Virus record (IMG/VR): IMGVR_UViG_3300022074_000227
Span: 1-30,942 of that record
DNA from: a virus
Length of the DNA: 30,942 nt
Reading direction: 5' to 3' (one strand)
Part shown: in pieces, positions 24,875 to 30,393 of the stretch
Layout: every line of letters starts with the position of its first letter
Position numbering within the stretch: position 1 is the stretch's first letter
The notes under the pieces: model-generated
Told to the model about the DNA's origin: nothing
The model's input: the letters and a program-made list of their open reading frames with translations, nothing else
Database searches by the model: none
Program-made: the position numbers and the translations under genes

Positions 24875-25017
24875 CCTACTATCCTTTCTACTATCCCATC
24901 TATGGCTACATAAAACATATAGCCAAACGCAGACCAGATTACAATGAACCCAACGATGCTGGTGTCACAGTAGCCGTAGTCATCTTTTAGTCCTAGCCTT
25001 CTCATTATCTTATTCAT
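24871..25017 (-). CDS. 48-residue membrane micro-protein
   Basis: The gene encodes MNKIMRRLGLKDDYGYCDTS followed by a hydrophobic span (about 21-39, IVGFIVIWSAFGYMFYVAI) and a short end DGIVERIVG. One membrane span with a positive N-terminus is predicted. GGGGGTGAAC lies just before the ATG as part of a 20-base repeat shared with the next junction upstream. Its stop overlaps the following start (ATGA). No family is recognised. Confidence 0.65.
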   Translation of the reverse strand: MNKIMRRLGLKDDYGYCDTSIVGFIVIWSAFGYMFYVAIDGIVERIVG

Positions 25018-25031
25018 GTTCACCCCCATTG
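25012..25031 (-). repeat. 20-bp direct repeat, copy 1, at a gene junction
   Basis: The bases attcatgttcacccccattg recur exactly at 25188-25207. In leftward sense this copy holds the end of the gene at 25020-25193, its stop codon, a G-rich Shine-Dalgarno and the start of the gene at 24871-25017. Confidence 0.85.
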
Positions 25032-25193
25032 ATATTTGTAGCTGTAGTTGTATTCAGCATCCAGTGAATGCCATGCATCCTCATAGGCGTGATTCCAGTT
25101 TGTGTGATAGCCTGTAGCTATGTCATCGTTGGCAATACACTTTGCCCAATGGTTAAAACTAGGCTCATGGTCAAGTGGTAGTTCCTCATTCAT
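25020..25193 (-). CDS. 57-residue aromatic-rich hypothetical protein
   Basis: The protein begins MNEELPLDHEPSFNHWAKCI and continues with a His/Trp/Tyr-rich stretch (HTNWNHAYEDAWHSLD, YNYSYKYQWG). No family is recognised. I chose the ATG at 25193, which follows the G-rich Shine-Dalgarno GGGGGTGAAC and overlaps the upstream gene by eight bases. Two bases separate its stop region from the next ATG. Both its ends are made by the two copies of the 20-base repeat, so it may be an inserted cassette. Confidence 0.6.
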   Translation of the reverse strand: MNEELPLDHEPSFNHWAKCIANDDIATGYHTNWNHAYEDAWHSLDAEYNYSYKYQWG

Positions 25194-25467
25194 GTTCACC
25201 CCCATTGCCCCGGCCTAGCCCACCGAAATAGGTAGGCTTACGCTTGGCTGTCTCAAACACACCCACTGTAATGAATATACCAGCAATAACCAAGGCATGT
25301 ATTGCGGCACTGATACCAAAGGCAACAATGCTGCCCAGATACATACTGAATATGATGCACCACATCCATGCCAATACTTGCATCACCATGTGCCGTGTGT
25401 TTGTGTCAGGTATGTGGGACAGAGGGTTGTGTCTACTGTCCATAATTAAGTTGTATATGTTACTCAT
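25186..25467 (-). CDS. two-span phage membrane protein
   Basis: The 93-residue protein has a polar N-terminus with MSNIYNLIMDSRHNPLSHIP and TRHMVMQVLAWMWC, then two hydrophobic spans (about 31-51 and 53-71) separated by a tight turn near FGIS, and a basic, Gly-rich tail. The N-terminal pattern RHNPLSHIPD-TRHMVMQVLAWMW is one I recognise from a small membrane protein conserved in marine phages. Its function is unknown. It starts after AAGGAG and overlaps the upstream gene by eight bases. Confidence 0.75.
   Translation of the reverse strand: MSNIYNLIMDSRHNPLSHIPDTNTRHMVMQVLAWMWCIIFSMYLGSIVAFGISAAIHALVIAGIFITVGVFETAKRKPTYFGGLGRGNGGEHE
25188..25207 (-). repeat. 20-bp direct repeat, copy 2, at a gene junction
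   Basis: This is an exact copy of the sequence at 25012-25031. It lies across the junction between the genes at 25186-25467 and 25020-25193. The 176-base spacing equals one small gene plus its junction. Confidence 0.85.
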
Positions 25468-25591
25468 CTTTATTCTCCTTATGCTTTATCTCATTACTAC
25501 ACACATAGCATACCAGCTTGTGTGCATATAGCAACCATTCTTTTGGTATGTGCATGGTGTTCTTGCAATGCTGGCAGATGTGTTTAATCAC
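25460..25591 (-). CDS. small zinc-ribbon protein
   Basis: With a GTG start at 25591 the product is 43 residues with two CxxC knuckles: C6/C9 (HICQHCK) and C28/C31 (LVCYVCSN). These should bind one zinc ion. The GTG is embedded in the upstream stop (GTGATTAA) with GGAG about ten bases before it. A longer reading upstream would run through the neighbouring gene and is unlikely. Such mini zinc ribbons may bind DNA, RNA or host RNA polymerase; the target here is not known. Confidence 0.65.
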   Translation of the reverse strand: MIKHICQHCKNTMHIPKEWLLYAHKLVCYVCSNEIKHKENKDE

Positions 25592-25790
25592 CGTGATTCT
25601 CCATGTACCATTGCTTGTACCTTTTGTATGCCAGCAGTCGGTAGGCATACAGGTCTGCACTTTCCCAGTCTGCAATCGGGTCAATACCATCATATGTGAA
25701 GATGGTTTCTATCTCACTGTCAAGCATGACCATCAGAGCGTTAGCTTCCATCGGGGTCAGTTCTAATGTAGTCTTATTCTTCTTGCTCAT
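25584..25790 (-). CDS. hypothetical 68-residue protein
   Basis: The protein opens MSKKNKTTLELTPMEANALM and has helical segments through ADLYAYRLLAYKRYKQWY. The N-terminal LTPMEANALMVMLDSEIE resembles a short helix-turn-helix-like pair of helices seen in small phage proteins. No family is certain. GGAGATAG precedes the ATG. It overlaps both neighbours, upstream by 17 bases and downstream by eight. Confidence 0.65.
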   Translation of the reverse strand: MSKKNKTTLELTPMEANALMVMLDSEIETIFTYDGIDPIADWESADLYAYRLLAYKRYKQWYMENHGD

Positions 25791-25965
25791 TGCTATCTCC
25801 CTCTTCTAAAAATACCATATCCTCATGGTGTTCCCAATCACCACCAACCTCATACCATTCTACTTTATCTGCATCAGCCAAGGCAATGGCTTCTTCCTCA
25901 TCCTTCGCCTCAACGATAGCGTCCATATATGTGAACATAGTTCCATGTAATTTGTATTTAGGCAT
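25774..25965 (-). CDS. hypothetical 63-residue acidic protein
   Basis: The product MPKYKLHGTMFTYMDAIVEA continues with an acidic helix (KDEEEAIALADADKVEWYEV) and a very acidic end (EEGDSNEQEE). The pattern of a short strand, then EA-D-EEA--LA, then WYEV resembles small phage proteins with a beta-alpha-beta fold, whose function is unknown. I chose ATG 25965 because GGGAG is then about eight bases upstream. It overlaps both neighbours. Confidence 0.62.
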   Translation of the reverse strand: MPKYKLHGTMFTYMDAIVEAKDEEEAIALADADKVEWYEVGGDWEHHEDMVFLEEGDSNEQEE

Positions 25966-26191
25966 CTTCATTCTCCCTTCCATCAATGATGTCTTGTATA
26001 GCCCATTCAAAGTTATCCCATGTTATACCATAGTTAGCATCAAAGCCATCTGCAACAGAGTGCAGTACATCTTCCATTTCATCTTTGGTCAGTGTTACTT
26101 CCATCTGTTCACACACTGATTCTACATCTTCAATGTGCCAATCATTGGATATGTAAGGTGTGTTATCTTCTGTGTATTTAATGTGTGCCAT
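25958..26191 (-). CDS. hypothetical 77-residue acidic protein
   Basis: This protein starts MAHIKYTEDNTPYISNDWHI. It contains DVESVCEQMEVTLTKDEMEDVLHSV in two parts, then DGFDANYGITWDNFEWAI. The DWHIEDV and GFDAN-GI-WD motifs are familiar from small conserved phage proteins of unknown role. The gene starts within the stop of the cell-wall hydrolase (TAATG) and ends eight bases into the next one. Confidence 0.68.
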   Translation of the reverse strand: MAHIKYTEDNTPYISNDWHIEDVESVCEQMEVTLTKDEMEDVLHSVADGFDANYGITWDNFEWAIQDIIDGRENEDA

Positions 26192-26619
26192 TATTCATTC
26201 TCCCATCTATAAAATATGTGTTCACCTATTTGTACAACCTTTGTCTTTGTATCTGCCCACTCAGGCAGAACATAGGATGCGTGATAATGTGTAGCACCCT
26301 CAACGAAATCATCTAAGTTGCCGTGATACACACCGTAAGAAATCATCAGGGCTTTCTCCCATGCTGTACTGTCAGGCGTTTTATCTGATTTACCATCGCA
26401 GTACCAGCTAAACTGACACCTATGCCGCACAGGAAAGTCAGGCTTCCACGAATATGTCTCACCTTGTTTGACTACCTCGCATACATCATTCGGATATCTG
26501 TTATCACGCACCCTGTTCATCACTACCTGTGCCACTGCAACCTGCCCAATAAAGGGTTGGTCACGGGCTTCATGATACACGTTAAGTGCTAGGCATACAA
26601 GTGCTTCAGCTAGCATCAT
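26191..26619 (-). CDS. SleB-like cell wall hydrolase (probable endolysin)
   Basis: With the ATG at 26619, which has AGGAGAGG just upstream, the protein has 142 residues. It matches the cell wall hydrolase SleB family (Hydrolase_2): E17 in LALNVYHEARDQP is the probable catalytic acid, followed by GQVAVAQVVMNRV, CQFSWYCDG and GATHYHASYVLPEW. Family members cut glycan bonds in peptidoglycan. In a phage this is most likely the lysis enzyme, or less likely one used at entry. It has no clear export signal, so a holin such as the protein at 3374-3523 would be needed. It lies among early small genes. Confidence 0.85.
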   Translation of the reverse strand: MMLAEALVCLALNVYHEARDQPFIGQVAVAQVVMNRVRDNRYPNDVCEVVKQGETYSWKPDFPVRHRCQFSWYCDGKSDKTPDSTAWEKALMISYGVYHGNLDDFVEGATHYHASYVLPEWADTKTKVVQIGEHIFYRWENE

Positions 26620-26776
26620 ACCTCTCCTGATTGAATTTATTCCATGCCTCAGTGAATATCTCATTAAAGGTATGGAAGTTGGCATCTTCAAATGCAGCTT
26701 GGGCAATCTCAAAAATGGCTTGCCCATCCCACTTCACAGATTGTGATAGCTTTGTACCTCGTTCTAAATTATTCAT
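26606..26776 (-). CDS. hypothetical 56-residue protein
   Basis: The sequence MNNLERGTKLSQSVKWDGQA continues as a helical stretch FEIAQAAFEDANFHTFNEIF and ends NQERYDAS. No family is recognised. Three ATG codons occur in a row; 26776 is favoured because GGAG is seven bases upstream. It overlaps the zinc-ribbon gene by eight bases and the hydrolase gene by 14. Confidence 0.62.
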   Translation of the reverse strand: MNNLERGTKLSQSVKWDGQAIFEIAQAAFEDANFHTFNEIFTEAWNKFNQERYDAS

Positions 26777-26930
26777 CATCATTCTCCTTTGGTAAATATA
26801 CATCTACATCACACCCACAATTAGGGCAATGCAAGTTACTAACTATTAAATATGTATCTTCACATCCATATGCTTCTGCGTCATGGTCACATCCCCATAC
26901 CAGTTCTGTGTTACAGTGCCAGCAGTTCAT
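26769..26930 (-). CDS. small zinc-ribbon protein (MNCWHC type)
   Basis: The 53-residue product MNCWHCNTELVWGCDHDAEA continues to LIVSNLHCPNCGCDVDVYLP. Two CxxC pairs, C3/C6 and C36/C39 (LHCPNCG), form a zinc ribbon; additional Cys and His lie between them. This layout (MNCWHC-TELIWG ... NL-CPNC-----VY-P) is one I recognise from many phages. The function is unknown, with nucleic-acid or protein contact possible. GAGGAG precedes the ATG, and the gene begins 20 bases inside the preceding one. Confidence 0.75.
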   Translation of the reverse strand: MNCWHCNTELVWGCDHDAEAYGCEDTYLIVSNLHCPNCGCDVDVYLPKENDDE

Positions 26931-27261
26931 TATCTATCTCCTCTGTTAGTGTCCAGCTACGACTGCAATTAGTCTCCCAGTTATCACCAATCCAATCGCA
27001 CTCATAAACATCCACCCACACTTTACCATCAACGAAGTGCATACACAAGTCAAACATTCTGTCGCTGTCTGCAAACTGGATGCCATCGTAGTGCATCTCC
27101 TCGTATTCCTCACCTGCATACACAGAATAGGTTGTATAGCGGCCTGTGCTTGGTTCTACATCTTTAGGTAGCCAGTTAGAAATCCAATCAGGATACGCCT
27201 CTGTCCTGTAGTAATATATCAACTGCTCTTTCTCATAGTCAGATAATATAAGGTCAGTCAT
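26911..27261 (-). CDS. hypothetical 116-residue acidic protein
   Basis: The protein begins MTDLILSDYEKEQLIYYYRT. It is rich in Trp, Tyr and acidic residues, with WISNWLPKDVEPSTGRYTTY and WVDVYECDWIGDNWETNC. No domain is recognised. AAAGGAG lies seven bases before ATG 27261, which is preferred over an ATG six bases upstream. The gene overlaps both neighbours, so it is translated as part of the same chain. The acidic, aromatic composition could suit a DNA-mimic or inhibitor, but that is only a guess. Confidence 0.65.
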   Translation of the reverse strand: MTDLILSDYEKEQLIYYYRTEAYPDWISNWLPKDVEPSTGRYTTYSVYAGEEYEEMHYDGIQFADSDRMFDLCMHFVDGKVWVDVYECDWIGDNWETNCSRSWTLTEEIDNELLAL

Positions 27262-27433
27262 TGTCATACTCCTTTACATAGTCAAACTCAATATTGTGCT
27301 TTGGATACAGTGATTGTGCCATCTCCATAGCGTGTTCCACTGCGTTGCTCCACTTGCTATGCTTAAGGGCCTGAGGGTGGACAGTTACCTGCCCACGCTC
27401 CGCACCAATCTTCATACCTACTTCCCAATACAT
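27254..27433 (-). CDS. hypothetical 59-residue protein
   Basis: The product starts MYWEVGMKIGAERGQVTVHP, followed by a helix (QALKHSKWSNAVEHAMEMAQ) and a short end YPKHNIEFDYVKEYDND. No family is recognised. The start overlaps the upstream stop (TAATG), and the end provides the Shine-Dalgarno AAAGGAG for the next gene. The fully coupled layout is good evidence that the gene is real. Confidence 0.65.
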   Translation of the reverse strand: MYWEVGMKIGAERGQVTVHPQALKHSKWSNAVEHAMEMAQSLYPKHNIEFDYVKEYDND

Positions 27434-27819
27434 TATGCTACCGCCTTTCTTGCTTTGCCACGACCCTGACGAGCAAGGTCACGTAGATTGTCTACAGTTA
27501 CACTGCCAATCTCAATAGTGATAGGCTTGTCTGTGTTCTTCCTACGCACAGCCTTGCCCAGTTCCTTGTGCATAGCATCCAAGAAGATGCCAGCAATAGC
27601 CTCTGTTGTGTACTGCAAGTAACCACCTGCCTCTGCCTTTGCTTCACGAGCATACTCAAGGGCAAGGTTATAGAAATTGTAACGGCCTAGCTTTACACCA
27701 TGATATTGCTTGTACAATGCCTCTACCTTAGACAGCTTACGCTCAATCTCTGGTGATGCAAGCACCTGACCTGTCTTACCTGTTGAACGCTGATGAAATG
27801 TGATAGTTTGAATAGTCAT
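27433..27819 (-). CDS. hypothetical basic protein
   Basis: This 128-residue protein has beta-like ends and a helical middle. Notable segments are SPEIERKLSKVEALYKQYHG, RYNFYNLALEYAREAKAEAG and the basic C-terminus NLRDLARQGRGKARKAVA. The positive tail suggests nucleic-acid binding, but I recognise no motif. A good Shine-Dalgarno (AAGGAGATA) precedes the ATG. One copy of the GTCC...GGAC palindrome lies 33 bases upstream of the start, so this gene may begin its own regulated unit. It ends in a TAATG with the next gene. Confidence 0.65.
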   Translation of the reverse strand: MTIQTITFHQRSTGKTGQVLASPEIERKLSKVEALYKQYHGVKLGRYNFYNLALEYAREAKAEAGGYLQYTTEAIAGIFLDAMHKELGKAVRRKNTDKPITIEIGSVTVDNLRDLARQGRGKARKAVA

Positions 27820-27834
27820 GATAATATCTCCTTT

Positions 27835-28086
27835 TTACTGTTGGTTAGTTGGTCCAATGTTGGACTTGAGAGGGTTAGTCTTTTTTAGCATTTCCAGTTT
27901 AACTCTAATCCATGCCCTGTCAATGTGTAGTCTTGCTAAATACTCTATATGCACGTCTCTTTGTAAAGATGTAAGACGTTCCAATTCATCTCTGTTGGAA
28001 GCCTTACTAGCCTTTCTTTCCAAGAACTCAACAAAACTTTCAAGGTATTCTGACGTTTTAGCTGGTGTAAAGTCATGTTTAGGCAT
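27835..28086 (-). CDS. hypothetical helical protein
   Basis: The product has 83 residues and begins MPKHDFTPAKTSEYLESFVE, then a long helical region with FLERKASKASNRDELERLTS and RLHIDRAWIRVKLEMLKK. No family is recognised. ATG 28086 lies in an ATGCCTAA overlap with the upstream micro-gene and has AGGAG before it. The last codons (LKSNIGP) are formed by the GTCC...GGAC palindrome, so a control site is embedded in the gene's end. Confidence 0.62.
   Translation of the reverse strand: MPKHDFTPAKTSEYLESFVEFLERKASKASNRDELERLTSLQRDVHIEYLARLHIDRAWIRVKLEMLKKTNPLKSNIGPTNQQ
27852..27865. promoter_or_regulatory. palindromic operator-like site 1
   Basis: GTCCAATGTTGGAC is a perfect 14-base palindrome. 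It lies 33 bases upstream of the gene starting at 27819, inside the last codons of the previous gene, and is followed on the plus strand by TTGAG as at 30679. Confidence 0.6.
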
Positions 28087-28210
28087 ACCATCTCTCCTGT
28101 GTTTCACGCTTTGCCTTTCGCATTACTTTGCGAGTACGTTTCCAATCATCACGCTTTACTTTGCGTGGCTTAGTCTTTAGTGCTTTCATCTTTTCTATTT
28201 TGATTTGCAT
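28079..28210 (-). CDS. 43-residue strongly basic micro-protein
   Basis: The gene encodes MQIKIEKMKALKTKPRKVKR followed by DDWKRTRKVMRKAKRETQER and WYA. About 19 of 43 residues are Lys or Arg, so nucleic-acid or ribosome binding is likely. GAAGGA lies upstream of ATG 28210, which gives a 41-base out-of-frame overlap with the previous gene. ATG 28189 would shorten the overlap but has a weaker ribosome site. The stop overlaps the next start (ATGCCTAA). Confidence 0.58.
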   Translation of the reverse strand: MQIKIEKMKALKTKPRKVKRDDWKRTRKVMRKAKRETQERWYA

Positions 28211-28322
28211 TGTCTTTATCCTTCTTGCGATTGTATTTCTTTTTGTCAGGTATTACCTGAGTAGATGTTTTACGCCTACTCATAGCTACCGCTTTGGCAA
28301 CGGGATTGATACGCCTAATCAT
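28170..28322 (-). CDS. 50-residue basic protein (NPVAK ... KKKYNRK type)
   Basis: The protein MIRRINPVAKAVAMSRRKTS continues TQVIPDKKKYNRKKDK. The pairing of an N-terminal RRINPVAK with a later KKKYNRK is a pattern I recognise from short basic phage proteins; the second half resembles the lysine-rich tail of ribosome-rescue factor ArfA (KKGKGSYxRK). A ribosome or RNA contact is therefore plausible, not shown. The start lies in an eight-base overlap with the upstream gene. Confidence 0.68.
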   Translation of the reverse strand: MIRRINPVAKAVAMSRRKTSTQVIPDKKKYNRKKDKDNANQNRKDESTKD

Positions 28323-28494
28323 CCATCACCTGCCCATACTCATCCAGCAACACAGACTGCACATTAGTCCGGTAGCCTTTGGCGTTTAACTCTAGCGATA
28401 TATCTGCCGCTACAGACAGGTCATGCACTGTAGAATAGCACTCCCACAATGTTTCATCTTTGGGTGAGTACAGCACTAAGAATAATTCAGTCAT
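28315..28494 (-). CDS. hypothetical 59-residue protein, first gene of a regulated unit
   Basis: The product MTELFLVLYSPKDETLWECY continues with STVHDLSVAADISLELNAKG and a beta-like end VQSVLLDEYGQVMDD. No family is recognised. GGAG is eight bases before ATG 28494; an ATG two codons earlier is too close to it. A GTCC...GGAC palindrome lies 17 bases upstream of the start and a large inverted repeat beyond that, which suggests its own promoter and operator. Confidence 0.65.
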   Translation of the reverse strand: MTELFLVLYSPKDETLWECYSTVHDLSVAADISLELNAKGYRTNVQSVLLDEYGQVMDD

Positions 28495-28510
28495 TTTCAA
28501 TCTCCATTTT

Positions 28511-28524
28511 GTCCGACATCGGAC
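28511..28524. promoter_or_regulatory. palindromic operator-like site 2
   Basis: GTCCGACATCGGAC is a perfect palindrome, one matched base-pair change away from the other copies. It lies just upstream of the Shine-Dalgarno of the gene at 28494. The leftward -10-like TATACT is about ten bases before it, so a bound protein would block transcription at its start. Confidence 0.65.
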
Positions 28525-28531
28525 TTGTCTA

Positions 28532-28594
28532 GTATATCTAAGTGATAAAACACTTTCACTAAAGTTTCAAGTGTATTTATCACATAAGATATAC
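28532..28594. repeat. extended inverted repeat with shared core
   Basis: Outer arms GTATATCT (28532-28539) and AGATATAC (28587-28594), next arms GTGATAAA (28542-28549) and TTTATCAC (28576-28583), then CAC and GTG pair around the core ACTTTCACTAAAGTTTCA (28552-28569). The same core, with one base changed, occurs in the inverted repeat at 29301-29338. It fills the gap between two leftward genes and may be a promoter or activator site, or an RNA hairpin. Confidence 0.75.
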
Positions 28595-28601
28595 ATAAGG
28601 G

Positions 28602-29246
28602 TTAAGCGATGCCGTGCATCTTGCGCCATGTGACCCATGTAACTGCTTGCAGTTCGTATGCTTTGAACTTGCGACCATTGACAGTGCAACGCTTGGCGGC
28701 TTGGCGATATGCCTCTTGCAGATTGGCATATTCTTTCACGCCAATGCTAGTCTTAGCATCGGTAAGAGTAACACGTTCATTGTAGGCAATGTTACGAGCA
28801 TGACCATCAATAGTGCAAGTATCATCACCCATGATGTTCTCGTAGAAGCATACAATTTTCTTGCCATTGAGTGCCACTTTCACATCATCATCTTCAGATG
28901 AATTGCGATTGAGAGACTTCCAGTTGCACAGGATATCCCATGCCTTTTGCTTCATAGCAGTGTAAGTGCATACTGATACATCATCCATTGTGCTACCACA
29001 AGCAAAGGCACAAATCAAATCATTGGCATTGCGAATATTCAATTCCCAGCGATTGTTTGGTGACAGTGCCGCAACAACACCTACCACTATGTGGATAGGT
29101 AATTTGAACCTGTCAGCTATGATACGGCACTCCTCATACGCTTCTGCATACCATGCAATGCCATGTGCTACATCTTCAGGCGATGCTTTGCGTCTGATAG
29201 CGATAATGTTTTTCACTGCAATTTGCATATTAAATTCTACAGTCAT
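28602..29246 (-). CDS. possible HhH-GPD-like (DNA glycosylase-fold) protein
   Basis: The 214-residue protein contains VVAALSPNNRWELNIRNAND (about 57-76), then ALNGKKIVCFYENIMGDD and CTIDGHARNIAYNE (about 124-157). The order SP-N-W--N, then a G-K hairpin, then TIDGHA recalls phage proteins distantly similar to helix-hairpin-helix DNA glycosylases, with D in IDGHA in the position of a catalytic acid. Base excision or modified-base recognition is possible but unproven. CGGAG precedes ATG 29246, and a GTCC...GGAC palindrome lies 22 bases upstream of the start. Confidence 0.55.
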   Translation of the reverse strand: MTVEFNMQIAVKNIIAIRRKASPEDVAHGIAWYAEAYEECRIIADRFKLPIHIVVGVVAALSPNNRWELNIRNANDLICAFACGSTMDDVSVCTYTAMKQKAWDILCNWKSLNRNSSEDDDVKVALNGKKIVCFYENIMGDDTCTIDGHARNIAYNERVTLTDAKTSIGVKEYANLQEAYRQAAKRCTVNGRKFKAYELQAVTWVTWRKMHGIA

Positions 29247-29267
29247 ATTTAACTCCGAAAATGTTTA

Positions 29268-29281
29268 GTCCAACGTTGGAC
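29268..29281. promoter_or_regulatory. palindromic operator-like site 3
   Basis: GTCCAACGTTGGAC is a perfect palindrome 22 bases upstream of the gene starting at 29246. On the leftward strand a -10-like TATACA lies about 14 bases before it and the inverted repeat at 29301-29338 just beyond, the same order as at site 2. Confidence 0.65.
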
Positions 29282-29300
29282 TTGGTTAAGTGTTGTATAA

Positions 29301-29338
29301 GTAATATATACTTTCACTAAAGTATCAGTATATATTAC
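29301..29338. repeat. inverted repeat with shared core
   Basis: GTAATATATACT (29301-29312) and AGTATATATTAC (29327-29338) are perfect 12-base arms. A second palindrome, ATACTTTCACTAAAGTAT (29308-29325), overlaps them. The core ACTTTCACTAAAGTATCA (29310-29327) matches 28552-28569 except for one base. Two alternative hairpins are thus possible, or two overlapping protein sites near a leftward promoter. Confidence 0.8.
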
Positions 29339-29346
29339 GTTACACA

Positions 29347-29571
29347 CTAAAGCATTGAATCCAGAATAGCGATTGCCTCACGCTTGTCAAGCATCTTTTT
29401 GTGCTTTTCATACGAGGCAATCATACTGGCTTGTTGACCAGTAACAAAACACTGGTATTCAAGGCGTGTCTCAGGCTCATAGCTACGGCTATAGGCTAGT
29501 GTATCCATAGCCGCCCAGCTTGACCGGACAGGCTTATGTTTGCCCATAGGGATGATATGACGCTTTGCCAT
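29347..29571 (-). CDS. hypothetical 74-residue basic protein
   Basis: The product MAKRHIIPMGKHKPVRSSWA continues through AYSRSYEPETRLEYQCFVTG and a helical end KHKKMLDKREAIAILDSML. The basic N-terminus may bind nucleic acid; no family is recognised. The start lies in a TAATG overlap with the membrane-protein gene before it. It ends just before the control region at 29268-29338, so it closes the first leftward transcription unit. Confidence 0.62.
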   Translation of the reverse strand: MAKRHIIPMGKHKPVRSSWAAMDTLAYSRSYEPETRLEYQCFVTGQQASMIASYEKHKKMLDKREAIAILDSML

Positions 29572-29750
29572 TATGCTGATTCCTCACAAATATGTATTCC
29601 ATACATAATGCCACCAAAGCCTGTTGCCATTGCAATCAAGGCATAAACAGTGTCATGATTTACTGTGTAAATGAGTGACAAACAGATTAGGCAAATGCCT
29701 AATGAGAATGTGATGCATCCTAATAGGATGAGAAATAATTGTGCTAACAT
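29571..29750 (-). CDS. 59-residue membrane protein, two spans
   Basis: The protein starts MLAQLFLILLGCITFSLGIC and has two hydrophobic spans, about residues 4-28 and 34-53, joined by a short polar loop (TVNHDT). The end is ICEESA. CGGAG precedes ATG 29750. Such small early membrane proteins may modify the host envelope or exclude other phages, but nothing here proves that. It ends in TAATG with the next gene. Confidence 0.62.
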   Translation of the reverse strand: MLAQLFLILLGCITFSLGICLICLSLIYTVNHDTVYALIAMATGFGGIMYGIHICEESA

Positions 29751-29782
29751 TGTATTATCTCCGATAATCAAAAATGGTTAGA

Positions 29783-29800
29783 CAGTAGCTTATGCTACTG
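29783..29800 (-). terminator. hairpin with stop codon in its loop, possible partial terminator
   Basis: On the leftward strand CAGTAGC-ATAA-GCTACTG forms a seven-pair stem whose loop contains the TAA stop of the gene at 29790-30383. A run of five T follows after eight bases. The layout (loop ATAA, delayed T-run) is the same as at 21-42 at the other end of the window. Confidence 0.4.
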
Positions 29801-30383
29801 CCTGATTTGTGTCAAGCATTTCTAACTGCTCTTTAAGAGCAAGCATGAAATCCTTAATGGCTACGCCATTTGTTTCGCACTGGATAAGTGCTTCCAAAGC
29901 AATATCACTAGGTGATAAAGGCTCTGAATTTGCTGTATCAGCTTCGCTGTCTAGTCCAACATTGGACTCTGTATCAGCCTTTGGCTCATCCTGTGTTTCA
30001 GCCTTTGGCTCAGAAGCCTTCTCAGCTTTCCTCATAGCAGCTTGTAAAGCTGTCAGGGATGTAAATCCTTTCTTTGAGGATTGAACAAACTGTCTTGCCT
30101 CAGTTTCGTTTTCAACGAACCAAAGTGCTTCACTTCTTCTACGCTTATCAATTCCATTGATGCCGCAATCCTTTAGCCTTTGGCTAGGGATACGACCATT
30201 GCTTTCTTGCTTGAGAGCAAACATAAGTTTGCCAAGCCTTGTATCAAAGCCATCGGCTTTCGTAGACTTGGTGAAGCGTGATTTATCTGCTTTGCAGATT
30301 GACTTCCATTCTTTGGCAAGGGCAAAGCCTTCAGCTTCAAGAGTGTTGATTTCAGCAGAGATTGTTGCGATTTGGTTTGTCAT
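29790..30383 (-). CDS. first gene of the leftward block, unknown function
   Basis: The 197-residue protein begins MTNQIATISAEINTLEAEGF. Residues about 20-120 are charged and helical, with KLMFALKQESNGRIPSQRLK and GIDKRRRSEALWFVENETEA, which could hold a DNA-binding helical domain. About 125-165 is a Glu/Ala/Lys/Asp linker with repeated PKAET/PKADTE units, and the end is a helical domain. GAGGAG precedes ATG 30383 and overlaps the base of a large inverted repeat, so translation may be controlled. Being first expressed, it could be an early regulator; this is inference. It contains operator-like site 4. Confidence 0.65.
   Translation of the reverse strand: MTNQIATISAEINTLEAEGFALAKEWKSICKADKSRFTKSTKADGFDTRLGKLMFALKQESNGRIPSQRLKDCGINGIDKRRRSEALWFVENETEARQFVQSSKKGFTSLTALQAAMRKAEKASEPKAETQDEPKADTESNVGLDSEADTANSEPLSPSDIALEALIQCETNGVAIKDFMLALKEQLEMLDTNQAVA
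29954..29967. promoter_or_regulatory. palindromic operator-like site 4 (inside a gene)
   Basis: GTCCAACATTGGAC, identical to site 5, is inside the coding sequence at 29790-30383, in the linker region. The flank TAGTCC is shared with sites 3 and 5. An intragenic copy could act as a roadblock or looping site. Confidence 0.5.
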
Positions 30384-30393
30384 TGTACTTCTC

